A DNA stretch of 64,000 bases from Amycolatopsis japonica (lineage in GTDB: Bacteria; Actinomycetota; Actinomycetes; Mycobacteriales; Pseudonocardiaceae), in contig NZ_CP008953.1 of assembly GCF_000732925.1 (NCBI RefSeq), forward strand, positions 8,673,001-8,737,000, written 5' to 3'. Below are positions 16,963 to 26,629 of this stretch, one piece after another. Every line of letters begins with the position of its first letter. Position 1 is the first letter of the stretch. A program made the translations under genes and the position numbers. Below the pieces are notes generated by a model, which saw only the letters and a list, made by a program, of their open reading frames with translations, was not told where the DNA came from and made no database searches.

Positions 16963-17490
16963 ATGGCGAAGCCCACCGCGAAGGAACGCATCCTCGACTC
17001 GTACGAGGAGATCCTCATCGAGCAAGGTCCCGGCGGGGTCACCCTCGACGCCGTCGCCGCGCACGCCGGGGTGTCGAAGGGCGGCCTGCTCTACCACTTC
17101 GGCTCCAAGGAAGCGCTGGTCGACGGCCTGATGGAACGTCTCGCCACGCTGTCGGAAGCGGATCTCGAAGAGGCGCGGAAGGCGCCCGAAGGCGTCGTCT
17201 CCTGGTATCTGCGGACCGCGATCACCGATGTCACGCAGCAGAAGGCGCTGCACCGCACGACCATGGCGACGATCCGGATCATGCTCAACGAACCCCGGGT
17301 CTCCGAGGTCGTGCAGGTCTACAACCAGAAGGTCCACGACCTGATCAGCGAGCACGTCGACGACCCGCTGACCGCCGAACTGGTCATCCTGGTGGGCGAC
17401 GGCCTCTATCTGCGGGCCGCGCTCGGCCGGGACGACGCGAGCCCCCTCCTCGACCGACTCGACGAGATCAAGGCCCGCATCGCCCGCTGA
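16963..17490 (+). CDS. TetR/AcrR family repressor
   Basis: 175 residues. The N-terminal HTH is TLDAVAAHAGVSKGGLLYHFGSKEALVDGL (about residues 25-55), the hallmark of TetR regulators; the remainder is an alpha-helical ligand domain. It starts 13 bp after the second operator palindrome, consistent with autorepression, and is divergent from the MFS exporter, its likely main target. Ligand unknown. Confidence 0.93.
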   Translation: MAKPTAKERILDSYEEILIEQGPGGVTLDAVAAHAGVSKGGLLYHFGSKEALVDGLMERLATLSEADLEEARKAPEGVVSWYLRTAITDVTQQKALHRTTMATIRIMLNEPRVSEVVQVYNQKVHDLISEHVDDPLTAELVILVGDGLYLRAALGRDDASPLLDRLDEIKARIAR

Positions 17491-17491
17491 T

Positions 17492-17553
17492 GCATTTAGT
17501 CCTCTGGATGCAGTCCTTGCGCGTGCAACTACCGCATCCAGAGGACTGAATGC
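17492..17553. repeat. 62-bp B-family inverted repeat
   Basis: Outer arms begin GCATTTAGTCCTCTGGATGC and return at GCATCCAGAGGACTGAATGC, with the inner palindrome TTGCGCGTGCAA at the centre. It fills the space between the convergent TetR and PPOX genes and could serve as a bidirectional terminator. Confidence 0.88.
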
Positions 17554-17560
17554 GGGGCGG

Positions 17561-17983
17561 TTACATCTGGATCCCGTAGACGCGCTCGATCGGGATGGTC
17601 AGCAGCACCCGCTGGTCGGCGACCATGGCGTCGCGGAACTCGTCCCAGTCCGGATGCTCGCCCCGCGCTCGCCGGTAGTGGTCCACGAGCGCGTCGACGG
17701 TCGCGTCGTTACGCGAAGCGGCAGTCGGCGTGAGCACCGCCGTCCCCTCGACGACGACGTAGCCATCGCCACTCTCGGTCGAAACGTGGAACGTCGCCCG
17801 CGGGTCGCGCTGGAGGTTCTTGGTCTTGGCCCGCGGCGCGGTGATCGAGATCAGGATCGCGCCCGCGTCCGCGTCGTAGAGGTAGTTGACGGTCGACAGC
17901 TGGGGCCGCCCATCACGCTTGATGGTGGCGAGGGTGCCGAAGTTTCGTCGGGCGAGGATCGCGTAGAGCGCGGAGTCGGTCAT
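17561..17983 (-). CDS. PPOX-class F420-dependent oxidoreductase
   Basis: 140-residue split-barrel protein. The FGTLATIKRDGRPQLSTVNY start, PRAKTKNLQRDPRATFHV middle and DWDEFRDAMVADQRVLLTI end are characteristic of actinobacterial F420-dependent PPOX proteins of the Rv1155 type. I start at ATG 17983, where homologues begin; the open frame extends further upstream without support. Divergent from the MarR gene at 18176. Substrate unknown. Confidence 0.88.
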   Translation of the reverse strand: MTDSALYAILARRNFGTLATIKRDGRPQLSTVNYLYDADAGAILISITAPRAKTKNLQRDPRATFHVSTESGDGYVVVEGTAVLTPTAASRNDATVDALVDHYRRARGEHPDWDEFRDAMVADQRVLLTIPIERVYGIQM

Positions 17984-18133
17984 GACTCCATCAAAGCAAA
18001 AGTGCAGCTCAGGGCGAATCGGACAAACATGCACGAATAAATGTGCTTGCATGCGGCAACTAAAGTGTCATCCGACACACAACATCGCTTTCTCCTTGCG
18101 AACCTCCTTTGAGAGGAACATCCTTGCTCTAGA

Positions 18134-18143
18134 CAACTAGTTG
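18134..18143. promoter_or_regulatory. CAACTAGTTG palindrome before MarR gene
   Basis: A perfect 10-bp palindrome 33 bp upstream of the MarR start; a half site GCAACTAAAG lies near 18056. MarR proteins commonly autorepress through such sites. The role is inferred from position. Confidence 0.5.
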
Positions 18144-18175
18144 CAGTGACCAAGCAACCGGCGAGAGAGACCACC

Positions 18176-18694
18176 ATGACACCCACGACACCCGGCACCA
18201 GGTCGAAGTCCGACCTCGATCTGGCCGACACCCTCGGGCATGAGCTCGTGCGGCTCGTGCGCCTGGTCAACCGGGCCAAGTCCCAGGTGTCCAAGCAGGG
18301 ACCGGACGGCATCGAGCGGGCCGCGTACGCGATCCTCTTCTGCCTCATCCACGTCGGCCCTCAGCGGACCAGCAAACTCGCCGAGTTCCTGCACTCCGAG
18401 ATCTCGACCATCAGCAGGCAGTCGAGTTCCCTCGTCCAGCACGGACTGGTCGAACGCCTGGCCGACCCCGAAGACGGCCGCGCCTGCCTGCTCGCACCGA
18501 CCGCCGAAGGGCTCCGGGTGTTCGAGGAGAACCGCAAGCAGCGGAACCAGTGGCTCGCCGAGGTGCTCGGCGACTGGTCCGACGACGACCGGAAGACCCT
18601 CAACTCGCTGTTCCACCGGCTGAACGACGACCTCGAAAAAACATCTCCACAGTTCGCCGACCCCGCGTCGGCGTCGAAGGCCAAGGGGGCCTGA
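18176..18694 (+). CDS. MarR family regulator
   Basis: 172 residues from ATG 18176 (a GTG at 18146 would add ten residues). The winged helix comprises SKLAEFLHSEISTISRQSSSLVQHGLVERLADPEDGRACLLAPT, typical of MarR. The MFS gene starts 4 bp after its stop, so the pair is one operon, the standard arrangement of a drug-sensing MarR and its exporter. Confidence 0.92.
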   Translation: MTPTTPGTRSKSDLDLADTLGHELVRLVRLVNRAKSQVSKQGPDGIERAAYAILFCLIHVGPQRTSKLAEFLHSEISTISRQSSSLVQHGLVERLADPEDGRACLLAPTAEGLRVFEENRKQRNQWLAEVLGDWSDDDRKTLNSLFHRLNDDLEKTSPQFADPASASKAKGA

Positions 18695-18698
18695 AGCA

Positions 18699-20960
18699 AT
18701 GAGTTCCACCGTAGAAAGTCCGCCAGCCATCCACGAAGATGGTCCCCGGCTCAGTCACCGTCAGATCGTCACGATCCTGATCGGCCTGATGTCGGGCATG
18801 TTCCTCGCCGCGCTCGACCAGACGATCGTGGGCACCTCGATCGTCCGGATCGCCAACGACCTCAACGGTTTCGACCTGCAGGCCTGGATCACCACGGCCT
18901 ACCTGATCACCTCGACGATCGTCACGCCGATCTACGGCAAGCTGTCCGACATCTACGGGCGCAAGCCGTTCTACATCGCGGCGATCTCGATCTTCCTGGT
19001 CGGCTCGATCGCTTCGGCGTTCGCGACGTCGATGTACGAACTGGCCGCGTTCCGCGCGATCCAGGGCCTCGGCGCCGGCGGTCTGATGTCGCTGGCGATG
19101 ACGATCATGGGCGACATCGTGCCGCCGCGGGAACGCGCCCGCTACCAGGGCTACTTCCTCGCCGTTTTCGGTATCTCCACCGTGCTCGGCCCGGTGCTCG
19201 GCGGCTTCTTCGCCGACTTCGACAAGCTCGGCAGCGTCTTCGGCTACGACATCGCAGGCTGGCGCTGGGTGTTCCTGATCAACGTGCCGATCGCGATCGT
19301 CGCGCTGTTCGTGGTGGCCCGCGTGCTCAACGTGCCGCACCAGCGCCACGATCACAAGATCGACTGGTGGGGCGGGCTCGCGCTCGTCGTCGCCGTGGTG
19401 CCGTTCCTGATCGTCGCCGAGCAGGGCAACAAGTGGGGCTGGGGCTCGCAGAACGCGATCATCTGCTACATCATCGGCGGTATCGGCGTGATCGCCTTCG
19501 TCTTCATCGAGAAGCTGATGAAGGACGCGGCGCTGATCCCGTTGCGGCTGTTCAAGAACTCGACCTTCACGGTCGCGATCGTCGGCGGCATCATCGTCGG
19601 TGTCGCGATGTTCGGCGCGATCATGATGATCCCGCAGTACATGCAGGTGGTTCAGGAGTTCTCGCCGACCGAATCGGGTCTGCTGATGATCCCGCTGATG
19701 GCGGGCATCATGAGCGGTTCGATCATCTCGGGCCAGATCACCAGCAAGACCGGGCGCTACAAGGTGTTCCCGGTGGTCGGCACGCTGCTGATCGCGGCGG
19801 GCGCGTTCTTCTTCGCGCAGGTCGAGTACAACAGCGCGCTGTGGCACCCGCTGGTCGCGGCCGCGATCATCGGTCTCGGCCTCGGTGCCTGCATGCAGAC
19901 GCTGATCATCGCGGTGCAGAACGCGGGCCCGCGCAGCGACATGGGCGTCTCGACCGCGTCGGCGACGTTCTTCCGGCAGATCGGTGGTACCGCGGGTGTC
20001 GCGGTGTTCCTGACGATCCTGTTCAACGTCCTGCCGGGCAACATCACCAAGGCGTTCGGCGGCAACCCGCCGAGCGGCCCCGGCGCGGCGGCGCTGGGCG
20101 ACATCCAGTCGAACACGAGCGGTATCGCGAGCCTGCCCGAGGCCATCAAGACCCCGGTGCTGATCGGCTTCACCGAGTCGATCACCACGGTGTTCTACGT
20201 GGCGGGTGCGGTCGCGCTGCTGGCGACGCTGGTGCTGATGTTCATGAAGGAGATCCCACTGCTCGGCGGCTCGGCTCCTTCGGCGGCCTCGGCTCTCGAA
20301 GGCGGCGAAGCACTCCTCGAAGAGGAAGACGTGCCTGTCGAGACGGCTTCCGAGAAGACCGTCGTGACCGCCCCGGTCGAGCCCGGCAAGCACGCCATGA
20401 CCAACGGGAACGGCGCCTACCGGGCGGGATCCGCGCAGATCAGCGGGCATGTCCGCCGGGACGACGCCACGAACGTCGCGGGTGCGGCGCTGACCCTGAT
20501 CGACCACAACGGCAATCAGGTGGCCAGGACGCACACCAACGAGAACGGCGTCTACTCGTTCGCCGGCATCGTGGGCGGGCGGTACACGATCGTCGCCAGC
20601 GGCCGCTGGTTCCGGCCGGTCGCGGCGACGCTGACCGCCACCGGCTCCGGGATGCTGCGCCACGACGTCGAACTGGTCAGCACGATCCTGCTGAGCGGGG
20701 TCGCCCGCACCGACGGCGACCGGGTGGTGCCGGACGCGCGGATCACCGTGCTCGACTTCTCGGGCGGCGTCGCCGCCGTGGCGAGGACCGACGCGGAGGG
20801 CAACTACACGGTCAGCGACCTGCCCGCCGGGACCTACACGGTGATCGCCAGCGGCTACCCGCCGGCGACCAGCCGGGTGGAGCTGCTGGGCGGTGACCAG
20901 GCCGAACACGACGTCCGGCTGAGCTACGACCAGGCGCTGGACGAGCTCGTCGAGCACTAG
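18699..20960 (+). CDS. DHA2-type MFS exporter with C-terminal carboxypeptidase-regulatory-like domains
   Basis: 753 residues against about 500 for the family. Residues 1-515 are a 14-helix EmrB/QacA exporter with LDQTIVGTSIVRI, GKLSDIYGRK and GPVLGGFFADF. After an acidic linker (about 525-570) come two tandem beta-sandwich repeats: one with AGAALTLIDHNGN...NENGVYSFAGIVGGRYTI (about 578-660), the other with PDARITVLDFSGG...DAEGNYTVSDLPAGTYTV (about 662-742). Such domains occur in carboxypeptidase regulatory regions. With an even helix number the tail should face the cytoplasm. Coupled to the MarR gene upstream. Confidence 0.92.
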   Translation: MSSTVESPPAIHEDGPRLSHRQIVTILIGLMSGMFLAALDQTIVGTSIVRIANDLNGFDLQAWITTAYLITSTIVTPIYGKLSDIYGRKPFYIAAISIFLVGSIASAFATSMYELAAFRAIQGLGAGGLMSLAMTIMGDIVPPRERARYQGYFLAVFGISTVLGPVLGGFFADFDKLGSVFGYDIAGWRWVFLINVPIAIVALFVVARVLNVPHQRHDHKIDWWGGLALVVAVVPFLIVAEQGNKWGWGSQNAIICYIIGGIGVIAFVFIEKLMKDAALIPLRLFKNSTFTVAIVGGIIVGVAMFGAIMMIPQYMQVVQEFSPTESGLLMIPLMAGIMSGSIISGQITSKTGRYKVFPVVGTLLIAAGAFFFAQVEYNSALWHPLVAAAIIGLGLGACMQTLIIAVQNAGPRSDMGVSTASATFFRQIGGTAGVAVFLTILFNVLPGNITKAFGGNPPSGPGAAALGDIQSNTSGIASLPEAIKTPVLIGFTESITTVFYVAGAVALLATLVLMFMKEIPLLGGSAPSAASALEGGEALLEEEDVPVETASEKTVVTAPVEPGKHAMTNGNGAYRAGSAQISGHVRRDDATNVAGAALTLIDHNGNQVARTHTNENGVYSFAGIVGGRYTIVASGRWFRPVAATLTATGSGMLRHDVELVSTILLSGVARTDGDRVVPDARITVLDFSGGVAAVARTDAEGNYTVSDLPAGTYTVIASGYPPATSRVELLGGDQAEHDVRLSYDQALDELVEH

Positions 20961-20968
20961 TCACCAAC

Positions 20969-21021
20969 GCAATGAAAGGTCCTTTCCTCGCAAATTTTGC
21001 GAGGAAAGGACCTTTCATTGC
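20969..21021. repeat. 53-bp perfect hairpin (family D)
   Basis: Two 26-bp arms beginning GCAATGAAAGGTCC flank a single T. It starts 8 bp after the MFS stop. A 53-bp homologue lies at 43085-43137, and both are followed by a 21-bp periodic array. Confidence 0.9.
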
Positions 21022-21045
21022 ATCGGGGGTTTCCCGTGCTTGAAA

Positions 21046-21171
21046 GGACGACACGGGTGATCCGACGGACGACACGCGTGACGGGATGGACGACACGCGT
21101 GCGTCGAGGGGTCCCGCCGTGTGTCGTCCGGCTGGACACGCGTGTCGTCCGCCCGATCACGTGTGTCGTCC
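21046..21171. repeat. Array of three direct and three inverted 21-bp units (family F)
   Basis: GGACGACACG begins at 21046, 21067 and 21088; the complement TGTGTCGTCC or CGTGTCGTCC ends at 21129, 21150 and 21171. Both halves have exactly 21-bp period and the whole is a large imperfect palindrome. Together with the hairpin before it, it fills most of the 339-bp gap between the MFS and DedA genes; no gene is seen there. Confidence 0.8.
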
Positions 21172-21299
21172 GTTCAAGCACGCGAACCCGCCCGACGGGG
21201 AGGTGCCGACCCTCGCGCGGAGCGGGTCACAGGACCGAGGACACCCCGATTCCACCGTTCGGTGAAGTGCGGTTCGCCGAGTACACGTAGGCTCGCGTC

Positions 21300-21968
21300 G
21301 TGAGTGAGGTGTACACCGAGGCCGCAGGCATCGGGGTGAGCTGGCTCGACACCGCCGGGCCGGTGCTCGTCTGGGTGATCGTGCTGAGCTTCATCTTCGT
21401 GGAGTGCGCGCTGATCATCGGGCTGTTCCTGCCCGGCGACTCCCTGCTGTTCGCGGCCGGAGTCGTCCTCGCGCAGCACGGCTCCGACCTGAACGCGTGG
21501 CTGCTCTCGGCCGCCGCGCTGCTCGTCGCGATCCTCGGCAACCAGGTGGGGTATTACATCGGCCGGGGCACGGGCACGAAACTGATCGCCCGCCGCGGCG
21601 GCAAGGTGCTGAACCGGCACAACCTCGACCGCGCCAGGGCGTTCCTGGATCGCAAGGGTTTCTTCGCCATCGTGGCCGCGCGCTGGATCCCGTGGATCCG
21701 CACGCTGGCGCCGCTCATCGCGGGGACCGCGCGGATGGATCCGCGGCGATTCGCCCTCGCGACCGCGCTCGGCGGGCTGCTTTGGGTGCCGACCTTGGTC
21801 CTGCTCGGCTATTACGGCGCCGGTCTGCTCGACCAGCTGCCGTGGGTCAAGACGGCGGCCTTGTGGATCAGCATCGCGTTCTTCGTGGTGGGTACGGCCT
21901 ACGGCTTCATCCGCTACCGCCAGGAGATGCGGCGTCCCGCCGAAGAGCCGGAACAGAGCACCCCCTAG
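21300..21968 (+). CDS. DedA family membrane protein
   Basis: 222-residue DedA/VTT protein with IIGLFLPGDSLLFAAGVV near residue 40 and ARWIPWIRTLAPLIAGTARM around 125, plus terminal helices. Probable lipid-carrier flippase or membrane homeostasis protein. GTG 21300 is the start. Its TAG stop shares a CTAG tetranucleotide with the stop of the convergent VOC gene. It is a paralogue of the protein at 11897. Confidence 0.9.
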   Translation: MSEVYTEAAGIGVSWLDTAGPVLVWVIVLSFIFVECALIIGLFLPGDSLLFAAGVVLAQHGSDLNAWLLSAAALLVAILGNQVGYYIGRGTGTKLIARRGGKVLNRHNLDRARAFLDRKGFFAIVAARWIPWIRTLAPLIAGTARMDPRRFALATALGGLLWVPTLVLLGYYGAGLLDQLPWVKTAALWISIAFFVVGTAYGFIRYRQEMRRPAEEPEQSTP

Positions 21969-22378
21969 ACCTCGGGGTCGGCCCAGATCTCCAGCTGGAT
22001 CCCATCGGGGTCGCGGAACACGATGACCGACGAACCCTCCAAGGTCCGCGATCCCTTCGACGGCGAATAGACGACGCCGTATTCCGAGAGCCGCGCTTCC
22101 CATTCGGCCAGTTCCGACCGCGACGAGACCTTGAACGCCACGTGGTCCAGACCTGTCCGTCGTTCGTCGAACCGCGGCCGCTCGGTGTCCTGATGCTCGA
22201 CGAGAACCACGGCGAAACCTTCGCTCGGCGACCTGAGCACGACCTTCCGCAGTCCCGTCTCCGGGTCCTCGCGACGCGTGAACTCCTCGAGTTCGAGCAC
22301 ACGGGCGTACCAGGGCACGCTCCGGTCCACATCGGTCACGGTGAGTGCCAGGTGGTGCACAGACATGAGCTTGGACAT
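21965..22378 (-). CDS. VOC (glyoxalase/bleomycin resistance) family protein
   Basis: 137 residues with two beta-alpha-beta-beta-beta modules: HHLALTVTDVDRSVPWYARVLEL at the N-terminus and GLDHVAFKVSS...VIVFRDPDGIQLEIW at the C-terminus. His9-like and Glu (QLEIW) residues could form the metal site. ATG 22378 is used; ATG 22366 is possible. Convergent, overlapping by 4 bp with the DedA gene. The substrate is unknown. Confidence 0.9.
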   Translation of the reverse strand: MSKLMSVHHLALTVTDVDRSVPWYARVLELEEFTRREDPETGLRKVVLRSPSEGFAVVLVEHQDTERPRFDERRTGLDHVAFKVSSRSELAEWEARLSEYGVVYSPSKGSRTLEGSSVIVFRDPDGIQLEIWADPEV

Positions 22379-22563
22379 CGGGGATGACCGTCCTGATCAA
22401 GAAGCTTGGGGGCGCCACCAGGGTGACACAGGCGCCTCGGGCCACGAGGTGATCCGCCGACTTCCCACATGAATCGTGATATCCGCCGGGAAAGGGTGTT
22501 AAAAAGTGGCTGAACCGCACGCGGACCCGATATCGCCCCGTGACCGGTCCGTGGCCCCGGGTG

Positions 22564-23310
22564 TCAACGTCCTCCGCCGACGGTCAGCACCGTCCCGGTG
22601 GTGTACGACGCCGCCGGGGAAAGCAGCCACAGCACGGCTTCCGCGACTTCGCCGGGTTCACCCGCCCGTCCCATCGGGATGGTGGGGGCGATCCGGTCCA
22701 TGCGGTCGGGCATCCCCGCCGCGGCGTGCAACCCGGTGTGGATCATGCCCGGCGCGACGGCGTTGACCCGGATGGACTCTTTCGCGACTTCTTGCGCGAC
22801 GCCGTAGGTCATCGTTTCCACCGCCGCCTTGGTGCCCGCGTAATGGACCCATTCCCCGGGTGAACCGGTTTTCGCGGCGGTGGACGACAGCGTGACGATC
22901 GAGCCGCCCGCACCGCCGTACCGGGTGGACATCCGGCGGATGCCCTCGCGGACGCACAGGAAGACTCCCGTGACGTTGACGTCGACCACGCGGCGGACGA
23001 CGTCGACCTCGTACTCGTCGAAGCGGCCCGGGGTGTTGCCGGTGATGGCCGCGTTCGCGACCACCCCGGCGAGCGGGCCGAGTGCGACGGCGGCGTCGAA
23101 CAGGGCCACCACGTCGTCTTCGGACGCGACGTCACCGCGCTGGATGATCGCCTGGACGCCGTGCTTCCGGACGCGCGAAGCGACGTCTTCGGCCGCTTCG
23201 GCGTCGCCCGCGTAGTTGACGACGACGTCGTATCCGCGCGCGGCGGCCAGTTCGCAGACCGCCGCGCCGATGCCCTTGCTTCCGCCGGTGACGACGAGAA
23301 CCCCAGTCAT
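22564..23310 (-). CDS. SDR family oxidoreductase
   Basis: 248-residue FabG-like short-chain dehydrogenase: TGGSKGIG cofactor motif, catalytic Ser in TLSSTAA and YAGTK, and PMGRAGEPGEVAEAVLWLLS near the C-terminus. The usual NAG motif is NAAIT here. It lies 7 bp upstream, in the same orientation, of nothing obvious: the kinase gene at 23318 starts upstream of it on the same strand and ends 7 bp before its ATG, so it may be the last gene of the sugar operon. The 185-bp stretch 22379-22563 holds no clear gene. Confidence 0.9.
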   Translation of the reverse strand: MTGVLVVTGGSKGIGAAVCELAAARGYDVVVNYAGDAEAAEDVASRVRKHGVQAIIQRGDVASEDDVVALFDAAVALGPLAGVVANAAITGNTPGRFDEYEVDVVRRVVDVNVTGVFLCVREGIRRMSTRYGGAGGSIVTLSSTAAKTGSPGEWVHYAGTKAAVETMTYGVAQEVAKESIRVNAVAPGMIHTGLHAAAGMPDRMDRIAPTIPMGRAGEPGEVAEAVLWLLSPAASYTTGTVLTVGGGR

Positions 23311-23317
23311 GACCGGA

Positions 23318-23961
<644 letters not shown>

Positions 23962-23965
<4 letters not shown>

Positions 23966-24837
23966 GGCTGTCCTTCTCCCATCTTCGCGACCGCGGCCGT
24001 CCACGACCTCGGTCCTTCATGCCGCACCCGTTCGGCGGCCACCTCGTTGGCGAACCCGATCCAGCCCGGGACATCCCCTGTGCCCCTGGCGACCGCGTAC
24101 GCGAAAGCCCCGTGCCAGACGTCGCCCGCGCCCAGCGTGTCACGCGCCCGCGCGACGGGAACGGGAACTGCACCGGATCCGTCCGTCGTCGACCAGCGGA
24201 CCGGTTCGGGCCCGGCGGTCGTGACGACCACCGGCACGCCATGCTCACGCGGATCGTCCCCGCGGTACAGCGACGAGCACGCGGCGACGTCGACCAGCGG
24301 GAGGAGTTCGGGGAAGACCGGCTTCCAGCTCCCGGCGTCGAGCACCACCGGCACCTTCCGGTCCTTCGCCCAGCGCGCGACCGCCAGCGCGACCTCCGGA
24401 TGGTGCCCGTCCAAGAGCACACACCCCGGCATTTCGTCCTCTGAATGCGGTAGTTGCGCGTGCAAGGACCGCATCGAGAGGACGAAACGCGAGGAAGCGT
24501 GGGCGTTGCGCGAGACGACGGTGCGTTCCCCGTCGGAATCGCGGACGACGATGGCGCTGATCGCGGGCGGATCCGGCCGTTCGGGATCGAGGTCGACCAG
24601 GTCGACGCCGTACGCCTCGAGGTCGGCGCGGGCGAGTGCCGCCAGCGGATGCGCACCGGCGACCGTCAGCAACGTCGCCCCGGCGCCGAGCGCGGCCACG
24701 GTCACCGCCGCGTTCGTCGCCGGCCCCCCGGCGGCGACGTCCATCGACAGCGAACGCACCTTCTCGCCCGGCGCCGGGATCTCGGCGACGCGCTGGATCT
24801 GGTCGACGGTGCACAGGCCCGCCAGCAGCACCTTCAC
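23962..24837 (-). CDS. PfkB/ribokinase family sugar kinase carrying a repeat-derived insert
   Basis: 291-residue kinase. N-terminal GGPATNAA and the C-terminal DTLGAGDVWHGAF (PfkB signature 2, with the catalytic Asp in GAGD) are intact. Residues about 116-137 are encoded entirely by a B-family inverted repeat (24429-24490), which stays in frame. They lie in the middle of the fold between SRNAHASS and CVLLDGHHPEV. GTG 24837 overlaps the ABC ATPase stop by one base. It likely phosphorylates the sugar imported by the adjacent ABC transporter. Confidence 0.9.
24429..24490. repeat. 62-bp B-family inverted repeat inside pfkB-like gene
   Basis: Arms begin GCATTTCGTCCTCTGAATGC and end GAGAGGACGAAACGC; two substitutions spoil the right arm compared with the copy at 33884-33945. 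The centre TTGCGCGTGCAA is kept. It is the only copy seen inside a coding region and is read through in frame. Confidence 0.9.
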
Positions 24838-25643
24838 TACAGGCCCGTGTGGACGGCTGAAGCGACCTCTTCGACCTCGCCGTTCTCACCGATCTTCAGC
24901 GCACCCGTGAGCAGGCCGACGACCTGGTTCATGGTGTGCGTCTTCGGTGAGACCACCGCGACCCGCTTTCCGAGGCGGTGCACGTGGATACGGTCGGCGA
25001 TGTCGAACACGTGCGGCATGTTGTGGCTGATCAGCACCACCGGCAGGCCGCGTTCGCGGATGCGGTTGATCAGGTCGAGCACCTTGCCGGACTCGGCGAC
25101 GCCGAGCGCGGCGGTGGGCTCGTCCATGATCACCGCCTTGGTGCCGAAGGCCGCCGCCCGCGCGACCGCGACACCCTGGCGCTGCCCGCCGGACAACGTC
25201 TCCACCGGCTGCGTGATGGATTTGATGTTGATGCCGAGCTCGTCCAGGATCCGCTGCGCGTCGGCCCGCATGGCGGCGCTATCCAGTTTGCGAAACACTC
25301 TCCCGAACAGGTCCGTGCGCCGCTTTTCTCGGCCGAGGAACATGTTGGACGCGATGTCGAGCGCGGGCGCGACGGCGAGATCCTGATACACCGTCTCGAT
25401 CCCGTAATGCCGAGCGTCCAAAGGGGACTTGAAGTGGACGGTCCGACCGTCCACTTTGATCTCTCCGGCGTCCGGGATCACCGCGCCCGAAAGGGCTTTG
25501 ATGAGGCTCGACTTCCCGGCGCCGTTGTCGCCGACGACGGCGAGCACCTCACCCGGGAACAGCTCGAAGTCGGCGCCGTCGATGGCGGTGACCCGGCCGT
25601 AGCGTTTGACCAGTCCCTGAGCGGACAACGTGGGCGTCGTCAT
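24837..25643 (-). CDS. Sugar ABC transporter ATP-binding protein (FrcA-like)
   Basis: 268-residue single-domain ATPase: Walker A GDNGAGKSS, Q-loop TVYQDLAVAP, signature LSGGQRQGV, Walker B AVIMDEPTAALG, H-loop LISHN. The single cassette, rather than the double cassette of RbsA/XylG, matches FrcA. ATG 25643 overlaps the permease stop by ATGA. It energises sugar import with the permease and binding protein encoded upstream. Confidence 0.94.
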   Translation of the reverse strand: MTTPTLSAQGLVKRYGRVTAIDGADFELFPGEVLAVVGDNGAGKSSLIKALSGAVIPDAGEIKVDGRTVHFKSPLDARHYGIETVYQDLAVAPALDIASNMFLGREKRRTDLFGRVFRKLDSAAMRADAQRILDELGINIKSITQPVETLSGGQRQGVAVARAAAFGTKAVIMDEPTAALGVAESGKVLDLINRIRERGLPVVLISHNMPHVFDIADRIHVHRLGKRVAVVSPKTHTMNQVVGLLTGALKIGENGEVEEVASAVHTGL

Positions 25644-26629
25644 GACTGCTGCCTCCTCGCGAACCGGTCGACGCAGACCGCGCCGATGAGCAGGGCGCCG
25701 GTGGCGACGTCCTGGTAGAGCGCGTCCACCCCGAGCTGGGTCAGCCCGGACCGCAGGACCGCGACGACCAGCGCGCCCATCATCGTGCCGAGTACCGAAC
25801 CCCGGCCGCCGAACAGGCTCGCGCCGCCGAGCACCACCGCGGTGATGGAGTCGAGGTTGCCGAGCTGGAAGGCGTTCGGGTCGGCGTTCGGCACGCGGCC
25901 GAGCGCCTGCCAGGCGGCGATCCCGACGATCACCCCGGCGACGATGTACACCGAAAGGATCGTCCGGTTGACCTTGATCCCGGACAGCCGCGCGGATTCC
26001 GGCGCGTTGCCGACCGCGTAGACGTGCTTGCCCCACGGCGTCCGCGTGAGCGCGTACCAAAGTCCCAGGTACATCAGCAAAGCGAGCGTCATGCCGTAGG
26101 TGATCGGGATGCCGCCGAAGAGGTACCGGCGGGTGCCGAGCCATTTGAGCAGTTCGTCGGCGACCGGGACGGCCTGCCCGCTCGCGAACAGTTTCGCGGC
26201 CGCGGTGAGCACGGTCAGCAGGCCGAGCGTGACGATGAACGGCGGCAGTTTGATCCGGGTGACCAGCGAACCGGTGACCATCCCGATCACCACCGTCGCC
26301 ACGATTCCCAGCAGCAGCGCCCAGATCCCGGAGACGCCGCCGACCACGAGCTTCGCCATGATCAGCGTCGCGAGCACCATCGCGGCCGCGTTGGCCAGGT
26401 CGATACCCGCGGTCAGGATGATCAGCGTCTGCCCGAGCGCGAGCGTGCCGACCACCAGGGACTGTTGCACCACAAGGGAAAGGTTGTCGAGGTCGAGGAA
26501 GGTGTCCGTCGACAGCGAGAACACCACGATCGCGACGAGCAGGGCCAGCGCGGGCCCGACCGCGGGCGCGCGCAGGAAGAACTCACCGATGGACGGGCGT
26601 TCGTTGCCTTTGAGGGTTGCGGTAGTCAC
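25640..26629 (-). CDS. Sugar ABC transporter permease (FrcC/RbsC-like)
   Basis: 329-residue permease of the BPD_transp_2 family with about nine membrane helices. Conserved segments are TLIILTAGIDLANAAAMVLA, KLPPFIVTLGLLT, and LGGASLFGGRGSVLGTMMGAL. GTG 26629 overlaps the binding-protein stop by GTGA. It forms the membrane channel for the same substrate as its neighbours, probably fructose, ribose or a related sugar. Confidence 0.93.
   Translation of the reverse strand: MTTATLKGNERPSIGEFFLRAPAVGPALALLVAIVVFSLSTDTFLDLDNLSLVVQQSLVVGTLALGQTLIILTAGIDLANAAAMVLATLIMAKLVVGGVSGIWALLLGIVATVVIGMVTGSLVTRIKLPPFIVTLGLLTVLTAAAKLFASGQAVPVADELLKWLGTRRYLFGGIPITYGMTLALLMYLGLWYALTRTPWGKHVYAVGNAPESARLSGIKVNRTILSVYIVAGVIVGIAAWQALGRVPNADPNAFQLGNLDSITAVVLGGASLFGGRGSVLGTMMGALVVAVLRSGLTQLGVDALYQDVATGALLIGAVCVDRFARRQQS

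Noticed and set aside
18600..20957. Long open frame (over 780 codons) antisense to the MFS exporter
   Set aside because: High GC third positions open the opposite frame; composition is Arg/Asp/Gly/His-rich with no known domain, while the sense frame is a clear exporter.
21046..21171. CRISPR-like array of short repeats
   Set aside because: The units are 10-bp cores at 21-bp steps with inverted copies and no distinct spacers or cas genes.
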